The position numbers and the translations under genes are program-made. A stretch of 64,000 bases of DNA from Arcuatula senhousia. Taxonomy: Eukaryota > Mollusca > Bivalvia > Mytilida > Mytilidae. Below the pieces are notes generated by a model. It was given only the letters and a program-made list of their open reading frames with translations, searched no databases and was not told the origin of the DNA. The DNA lies in assembly GCA_963971305.1 (NCBI GenBank), contig OZ020308.1, positions 36,113,275 to 36,177,274 on the forward strand, given 5' to 3'. Below, in pieces: positions 59,001 to 64,000 of this stretch (positions within the stretch are counted from its first letter, which is position 1; each line of letters begins with the position of its first letter).

Positions 59001-62000
59001 GGTTCAGTGACTTTGACAATTTTCAATACATATAATAGCAATGGAAAAGTTTTGCGAGCACCTCCATATCTCAAGAACTATAGGTCCTAGGTTGATGAAA
59101 CTTGGTATGCATATGCCCCAGTAATAGCTTAGCTCAGTTGCATCCCCATCTTTTGACCTTGACCTTGATTTTTCGGTTGAGTGACTTTGACAATTTTCAA
59201 TACATATAATAGCAATGGAAAAGTTTTGCGAGCACCTCCATATCTCAAGAACTATAGGTCCTAGGTTGATGAAACTTGGTATGCATATGCCCCAGTATTA
59301 GCTTACCACAGTTGCATCCCCATCTTTTGACCTTGACCTTGATTTTTCGGTTGAGTGACTTTGACAATTTTCAATACATATAATAGCAATGGAAAAGTTT
59401 TGCGAGCACCTCCATATCTCAAGAACTCTTGTTTTAGATAACTTATACAAAACATTAGTTAAACAAGTACAGGATGAGATGGCGTTATGGGAACAAGAAA
59501 TGGGGACTCTATGTAATGTAAGTAAACAATTAATACAACATAGTATTAAACGAAGGTAAGAAAGCAAGTTAATGTTTTAAAGAAAAAAAAATAGCAATAC
59601 CTCATTGGTCAATTCGTAGTAACGATAACGTAACCCTTTGCCTTACTCCGTTACTTTCAATGAGGGTAACGATTGACCTCAACGGAGCAAAACTATAAAA
59701 TTTTCTTTTATACATTTTTACTTATCTGTTTGTATTTGTCATATGAAACAATGTCCTTGAGGATAAATTTAATATTTTGATTTAATTTCATTGAATACTA
59801 AATAATTAGACCTTCAAATGTTAATATGATAAAAGATAATGGTGTAAAATAGCATGAATTTAGCAAATAATGGAGGGTCAGAGTTATAAATCGTTTCTTT
59901 ATGTTCGTATTCGAGCTCCACCAATTGTTTTTTTCTGTGCTCCGTTGAAAGTAATAGGTTGAATTCCCAAATAGAGGGTAACGTTATAAGTGTAAATCGA
60001 TAAGGTACAGCTTTTTAAGTCAAAGAGTTCAGCGCTTAATTCAAGGTTAATATTACTCAAAATTTCTCCATTATTAGACTGTAGATTCTACAAATTAAAT
60101 AATCTCAGAGGTTGAAAAAATGACTATATAAATTCTTAAATTTGCCGTTATATATACTCTTCAAAAAAGTTACACATAGATAGAAAATTCTCCATACGTT
60201 TAATGCTAATCGAAACAATTTCAAAACAATATTGCCGAGTTGTTCTGCAACCGATTTTCATGAAATAAAATCCAGTAAAAAAAAAACGAAATAAAGATTG
60301 TTTGATTAATTTAGACCAAAAGCTTAACTTCAATGGTTTTTAAGACATTGTGAGTAGAACACGACCAATGTTTTTACGGAACATTTTCCATTGATTAAAA
60401 CGGGAAATTGATGCGTAAAATATACACTTGAGTTCTACTTGCAATATCTTAAAAAACAGCGAGGTTACGATTTTGCTTAAAAGTAAACAAATAAGATTCA
60501 TTTATTTATCTTTTTATTGGTCTTTATTTCATAAAAATAGGACAATGGACGGCTTGGTGATATTGTTTTGAAATGGTGTGGGTTTGTATTAAACATATAG
60601 GAGTTTTTCTACCTATGCGTAACTTTGTTTGAAGAGTATATGATGACTAAAATGCCTTCTACTCCTTTTTGGCATTAGAGATTGATCATTTTTGTTCCGT
60701 ACTTTATTTCCAGAAATTCCAAGGGCTGGAAGAAAAAAGAATCGATCATCTAAGAGACTACTTATGGAAATGTACCAATATAGATTCTCAGGCGAACGTA
60801 GATCATGATCAGGTAAATAATCTATGAGACTACTTATGAAAATGTACCAATATAGATCGATTCTCAAGCAAACGTTGATCATGATTAAGGAAATACTGCT
60901 TATGAAAATGTTCCAATACAGATTCTCAATTAAACCTTTATCATGAACAGGTTAACAATCTTAGACATTACTTATGGAAATGTAACAAATTAGATTCCCA
61001 AGGGTGCTTTGATCATTATTAGGTAATACTTACGAAAATGTGCCAATATAGATTCCCCAGCGAACGGTGATCATTATCAAGTAAATAATCATAGACACTA
61101 CTTAAAGAAATGTACCAATATAGATTCGCAAGCGAACGTTGGGTTTGACCAGGTAGATAAATGTTACATTTTATCAATGGCAATAGCCCATAGAAATAGT
61201 CCGTCACTCTAAGGTGTACGTGAATCAAGTTCAATACATTTTACTTACACTTTATAGGTGAATCAATTCCAATATTTTTGTATTATTCATGAAGAAATAA
61301 TGCAGTTGCTTTTTGTAAAATGTGGAGCATGGTACGTAAAAAAATTACCTGGGTCATTCGCGAGTTTCTAAGTGTGCTTATAGCAAATAGAGCTTAAGAC
61401 GCCCACGGTAAAGTGTGTGCACATACAAATGGTTTTCATAAATACTTGTGTTTAGAAACGACAATTTGAATAACAAAATTAAACAACTAAATACAAAATA
61501 TAACCCAAAGTGGTTTGCTTTTTTCAAAACTTGACAGAACGTACAATGTTTAAATGGTTTACAAAGACTAAAACTACGTGAAGTTTTGGTAAGGTTTGTT
61601 CATCCTCAGTGAGGCTTACAAGGGGTTAAAATAAATAAAACATTACAAAACATACACGTAATAGTACAAAAGAAGATTTTTGTCTTCAGAAGATATATTT
61701 GAAATATGCATAAACTATACTGGATGAAGTGTTTAATATAGCACTGCCACATATCAGGGTTTCTTCTTTTTTTTCCAGTGTTGTGAACATGTCCGAATGT
61801 CTTTAGAAAAATGTAACATTGATAGCGATATTGACCACTTCATTGACAAAAATAGAACAGGAAGCTCACGGCCGGGTAAGTGCAAGAATAAAAACATTAC
61901 CAATACAAGAGTCTCAAAGAAATAAGAAAAATCTTACTAGTATTTTGACCAAAAGCCTGGAAAAATAAATAAAAGTTATTGTAGGTGTTAAGATTCTAAA

Positions 62001-62706
62001 GAAAATACGAAAACTCTGAACCACCGAGAAGCAAGCTAGATCTTAATTTAGATAAAATGTCATTTGCATACAACGTCCAATTTATAAAATGTCTGTACTA
62101 AGAACGTTTCTATATCCCACACCTTCTAAAACGACGTCATTTAACCATTTCTATACACTTTTTAGGATGCATAGCTGCCTATTTTAGTCTGAGAATATTT
62201 TCAACGTCTCGATTAAACAAAAACTTCATCCGATTTTCACGTTTTGAGAAAATCGGTTGGATATACTCGTTCCACAATATAGAATAAACACGGTCAGTAG
62301 ATGAACACCTTAGCATCTCTGATATGTCATCACAAATAGGTTGTGTTTTGTGTAACTACCGGACCAAAAGATCGCAATGGAAGGAGGTTTGGCGTGCCTG
62401 AAAACCTGGTTTAACACATCATTTCTTTTGAAATGCCTGTACCAAGTCAGGACCGTTGCGATCTTCAATTTATCCGGTATGTCTTCCTTGTTTTGTCTCG
62501 TCTAATGGACATTTGAAATTGATTCTCCAAGTTCGGTTATTTTGTTATTACCTTTATAAATTTCATATTGGGCTTCAAAACTCATTTCAGCAAGAGTAGA
62601 GTACCGAGGACACGGTAAAACATCACCCAAGGTGAAAGACAGGGGCAGGTTACCGTCATTACCAAAACAAAGCGGCCATATTTATGCGGACATCAATGAT
62701 ATCTGA
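46990..62706 (+). CDS. PSTPIP2-like F-BAR protein (eleven coding exons, 320 aa)
   Basis: PSTPIP proteins bend membranes through an F-BAR dimer and link actin dynamics to PEST-type tyrosine phosphatases. The exons are 46990-47025, 52591-52691, 53196-53270, 54033-54174, 54787-54849, 55244-55351, 57420-57465, 59438-59517, 60714-60812, 61779-61875 and 62591-62706 (TGA). All are GT/AG and phase-consistent. The start exon encodes MGRHKRFVDNFW, matching the family N-terminus. Exon 2 has the F-BAR start signature LSQHMRDGRKLCKEMKDYL. Exon 6 has VTPKEMDK. Exon 9 has RDYLWK, where Trp235 aligns with the phosphatase-contact Trp232 of PSTPIP1. Exon 10 has EHVRMSLEKCNIDSDIDHFI. The tail GRLPSLPKQSGHIYADINDI resembles the PSTPIP2 tail, and there is no SH3 domain, as in PSTPIP2 (334 aa in human). 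Intron 1 is 5.6 kb. AATAAA at 63060 may end the transcript. Confidence 0.9.
47764..47870 (+). repeat. Two-copy dispersed repeat (partner at 25738-25850)
   Basis: Shares AAAGTGCTT, GAAAGATTCTCCCAGTATT and ACACCTTATCGCCCGACTGT with the YDJC intron 2 copy. It lies in PSTPIP intron 1. Confidence 0.45.
48790..49565 (-). repeat. Older tandem units next to the 49566-50705 element
   Basis: Four diverged units (AAAAGTTTCATGAAAATTCA, GGTTTAAGAGGAGTGGAGG, TCATGTTTTGATATGAAAAC) related to, but more degraded than, those of the adjacent element. It is probably an older element into or beside which the younger one inserted. Confidence 0.55.
49566..50705 (-). mobile_element. Helentron-like HINE, CCCCACTT family, reverse orientation
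   Basis: Read on the minus strand, the head hairpin is CCCCACTTCAAAAGTGGGG (about 50682-50700). A (CCGTCCGT)n tract follows (50617-50662), then about five units of 174 bp (starts at 50552, 50378, 50204 and 50030 on the plus strand, then 49858 and 49684). The tail is GGGGGGTGGGGGGTAT and ends CTAG at 49566 followed by TT. Each unit carries a module ending TCATGAAACTTACAC, a variant of the 38-bp module. Confidence 0.68.
50706..52590. other. PSTPIP intron 1, 3' part
   Basis: AT-rich, with inverted partial copies of the TTCATCATCATTTCATG repeat at about 51395-51480 and 52150-52260, and a diverged copy of the 27146-type repeat at about 51935-52080. No extra exon was found. Confidence 0.4.
55379..55490 (+). 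mobile_element. Helentron-like head fragment between exon 6 copies
   Basis: GCCGGATTTCAC...GTGAAAAATCCGGG, GTCGGGCGGGCG, then TAACAGTTTTCTCAGCATCT. It matches the head at 5640-5750. It is truncated inside its 38-bp module (about 55460-55486), where the duplicated exon begins. Confidence 0.7.
55491..55588 (+). pseudogene. Pseudo-exon copy of PSTPIP exon 6
   Basis: It lacks the first 29 bases of the true exon and its acceptor. The nearest upstream AG dinucleotides (ctaattacag at 55481, ttctcag at 55465) would give the wrong phase after exon 5, so it should not replace exon 6 without a frameshift. Confidence 0.65.
55676..55806 (+). repeat. Dispersed repeat, SINE-like, copy 3
   Basis: AATAATGAGATGTGGAATAA, GTGTACGCGACACAGCCCAC, GGCCCATGGTCTTAATAAAA. 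Same order as 27870-28066 and the inverse of 1470-1712. Confidence 0.5.
55870..56060 (+). repeat. Bivalve dispersed repeat (GACGAAACGCGCGTC type), copy 2
   Basis: A diverged copy of 9740-9970 in the same orientation: TCTGATGAGTCTTGAATAGA, CACGCGC, TTTATTGTCTTGAACTTTGT. Confidence 0.5.
56114..57268 (+). mobile_element. Helentron-like HINE, AGCTCACC family, copy 4
   Basis: Head AGCTCACCTTGCCGAAGGCA then ACGTGAGC, a CGTCCGTCGTC tract, and two long core units (about 480 bp) each starting with CTTTTCAAAAATCTTCTTCT and a 38-bp module. Tail AGGTGAGCGATTCAGG, hairpin, CTCTAG end at 57268 followed by TT. Closest to the copy at 6945-8032. It lies in PSTPIP intron 6. Confidence 0.72.
57945..58339 (+). 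pseudogene. Retroelement reverse-transcriptase C-terminal fragment, frameshifted
   Basis: 57945-58229 encodes VNFPFLCSNIPSAPEYGVY, VSQLIRYSRACGEYNDFLDR and KFYGRHHVLVCKYGISIYQM, the C-terminal signature of a retroelement RT common in bivalves. After STDV the frame breaks. In the next frame, reading continues as ILSGFDQHLIDLWQRDGC and ASRNCLLFRST to TGA at 58337-58339. One base difference therefore disrupts an otherwise intact C-terminus. It lacks its RT core and is 5'-truncated. It lies in PSTPIP intron 7, same strand as the gene. Confidence 0.75.
58282..58565. repeat. 49-bp inverted repeat at the retroelement 3' end
   Basis: 58282-58330 (end of the RT frame, GCAACGTGACGGATGTGCTA...) is inverted at 58517-58565 with three mismatches. 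Between them is the 3' UTR-like segment shared with 43885-44095. Confidence 0.8.
58787..59431 (+). mobile_element. HINE, GTCTCGCCTGC family, copy 3, abutting PSTPIP exon 8
   Basis: Head GTCTCGCCTGC (58792-58802), a GGCGGCGG tract, and 174-bp units starting near 58876, 59050, 59224 and 59398. The last unit is cut after CTCAAGAACT, and CTTG (59428-59431) is followed by TTTTAG, the exon 8 acceptor. It lacks the tail subterminal repeat seen at 4571. Confidence 0.75.
60748..61160 (+). repeat. Six-copy tandem array derived from PSTPIP exon 9 3' half plus donor
   Basis: Copy 0 is the real exon end and donor (60748-60820). Five diverged copies follow at about 60821, 60896, 60959, 61029 and 61089, each 60-75 bp (TTATGAAAATGTACCAATAT, GATTCTCAAG.AAACGTTGAT, CATGATCAGGTAAATAAT type). 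Confidence 0.85.
62354..62557 (+). repeat. Dispersed repeat ending just before PSTPIP exon 11
   Basis: Same family and orientation as 27146-27354. It ends 33 bases before the exon 11 start at 62591. Confidence 0.6.
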
Positions 62707-63059
62707 TTCATTAGACCTAGAAGGTAAACATTTATTCACATAATATAATAATGAAAAATACATTTATTTCGCAACTTTCAACTTTCCCATAACGAATCAT
62801 AAAACAAAACGACTTTACACATTGACTAGTTGTATTTGGGACATATTAAAAATTGTATTTACTTCACTGAATATATCATTTGATGTATGCGGCTGAACCA
62901 TATCTAAGAAGTACTCTTCTTTATGTAACCAAAACTTTTTAAGGTAAACAACCTTTGAATATGATAAAAATACTAGACCAAGGATGACCCGTCAAAATAT
63001 ATGCTCTTAACAAGCCCGTACAACAATTATTCTCCAATCTTTTCAAGCTTAATTAAAGG

Positions 63060-63065
63060 AATAAA
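63060..63065 (+). promoter_or_regulatory. Candidate polyadenylation signal AATAAA
   Basis: Located 354 bases after the PSTPIP2-like stop. Inferred from position. Confidence 0.4.
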
Positions 63066-63402
63066 ACAACAAAACAGAAAGGGCAGCTGAAAATTTTCCT
63101 TGTATGAAAAAAAAAGCAAAAAAGGAGACAGTCTAGACAAGTCTATCTTAGCTGTTCAAACTAGTGAACGTACTTATTTTGCAATTTGTCATAATTTATT
63201 TAATTTTAGCTTTGGCAAACTAAAAACTCCTTCTGAGTAGTTTTGAAAAAAATCCATTAATACACACGAACCAAATATTATGATTAGAGTTTTAAAGAGA
63301 AATCATTAATAATTTTAATCATATAATTTTCGTAAATTTGTCTTTATTATTTTCATACTTACTTTACTAACTTTGTTACTTTGTTGTTCTGTCCTCTTCG
63401 CC

Positions 63403-64000
63403 CTATGGTGAGGACCTCAGTCGTCTTTTGAAGCATTCCAAAGAAGGAACAGCGACGGTAGCGGATGGAAGCATGTTCCAATTGTTCACAACACGATTTG
63501 TAAAAAAGTTTTTACGAATGTCAGTTCTTGAATATTTTTTAGCAAGCTTGTAGTTGTGACCTCTGGTCTGTAATTCGCTTAGTTCAAACAGATTATTGAC
63601 GTTAGACTTGTATTTATGGTTGATATACTTATAGGATTCACACATATCTTGTTCCCATCGTCTATGTTGTAAAGTTACTAAGTCGAGCGAATTGTTAGCT
63701 AGGTGAATGCACCTTCTTTGTACTTTTTCTAAGGATTCGATATAATTGAGTAAATATGGTGACCATGTAATTGATCCGTAGTCTAATATTGGACGCACAA
63801 TTGATTTATACAAAATAGATATTTTCTCAGACGTTAAATTAGTGAAACATCTTTTGATTAAACCTAAACGTTGGTTTGCTTTCTTCACAACTTGTGAAAT
63901 ATGTTTTTCAGAGTGTAAGTCATTTGAAATAATAACACCCAAGTCTCTTTGACAGTCTTCTTCTAAAAGCGGAACACCGTTTAAACTGTATACAAAATCG
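63403..64000 (-). mobile_element. LINE reverse-transcriptase C-terminus, runs off the window
   Basis: The open frame continues to the window edge on the minus strand and stops with TAG at 63403. Motifs include LGVIISNDLHSEKHISQVV, KKANQRLGLIKRCF, LYKSIVRPILDYGSITWSPY, IESLEKVQRR and a terminal NRVVNNWNMLPS...FKRRL. These are typical of the post-RT region of Jockey/CR1-like non-LTR elements. No stop or shift is visible in about 198 codons, so this copy may be fairly young. The real start lies outside. Confidence 0.8.

Noticed and set aside
1..64000. tRNA, rRNA and snRNA genes
   Set aside because: I looked for tRNA B-box-like, 5S and spliceosomal RNA signatures and saw none that hold up; a dedicated search could still find some.

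Overview
The window is a stretch of invertebrate nuclear genome, most likely a marine bivalve and probably a mytilid mussel. Three things support this. The genes have spliced, animal-type structure with long introns. The introns are packed with bivalve-style repeats: pearl/HINE-like elements with a CCGT or CGTC microsatellite and 155-175 bp tandem units, the dispersed repeat carrying GACGAAACGCGCGTC, and a retroelement ending in a CSNIP...GVYVSQLIRYSRACG protein signature. The sequence is AT-rich. The mytilid assignment is inference from remembered repeat types, not from a search.

Six protein-coding loci can be supported. (1) 441-2219, plus strand: the last two coding exons of delta-tubulin (TUBD1). 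(2) 11986-28495, plus: a complete five-exon carbohydrate deacetylase of the YdjC/ChbG family (YDJC, 288 aa), with a 9.5-kb first intron full of mobile elements. (3) 33952-35007, plus: an intronless 351-aa lineage-restricted protein. (4) 37465-39306, minus: an intronless 613-aa disordered basic protein, convergent with (3). (5) 41251-43815, minus: a single-coding-exon RING/B-box/coiled-coil/beta-propeller TRIM protein (854 aa). (6) 46990-62706, plus: an eleven-exon PSTPIP2-like F-BAR protein (320 aa, no SH3 domain). At the right edge a LINE reverse-transcriptase C-terminus (63403-64000, minus) runs off the window. The genes do not form an evident pathway: delta-tubulin is centriolar/ciliary, YDJC acts on acetylated sugars, TRIM is a probable ubiquitin ligase, and PSTPIP2-like is a membrane-curving actin adaptor.

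The rest is mobile DNA and unique AT-rich sequence. At least seven families of non-autonomous Helentron-like elements are present. The better-preserved ones share head and tail subterminal inverted repeats, a microsatellite, tandem core units and a CT(T/A)G end followed by TT. About ten hairpin-type MITEs lie among them, some nested. Six of the families carry a module of exactly 38 bp although their ends differ. Other notable structures are a 2.35-kb near-perfect palindrome in YDJC intron 1; a six-copy tandem array made from the 3' half of PSTPIP exon 9 plus its splice donor; a partial duplicate of PSTPIP exon 6 separated by a transposon fragment; a Helentron-like insertion inside the polypyrimidine tract of PSTPIP exon 8; and several splice acceptors lying within 0-35 bp of a mobile-element end. 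I see no coherent new multi-gene system. The novelty, if any, lies in these repeat-gene interactions and in the two orphan genes.
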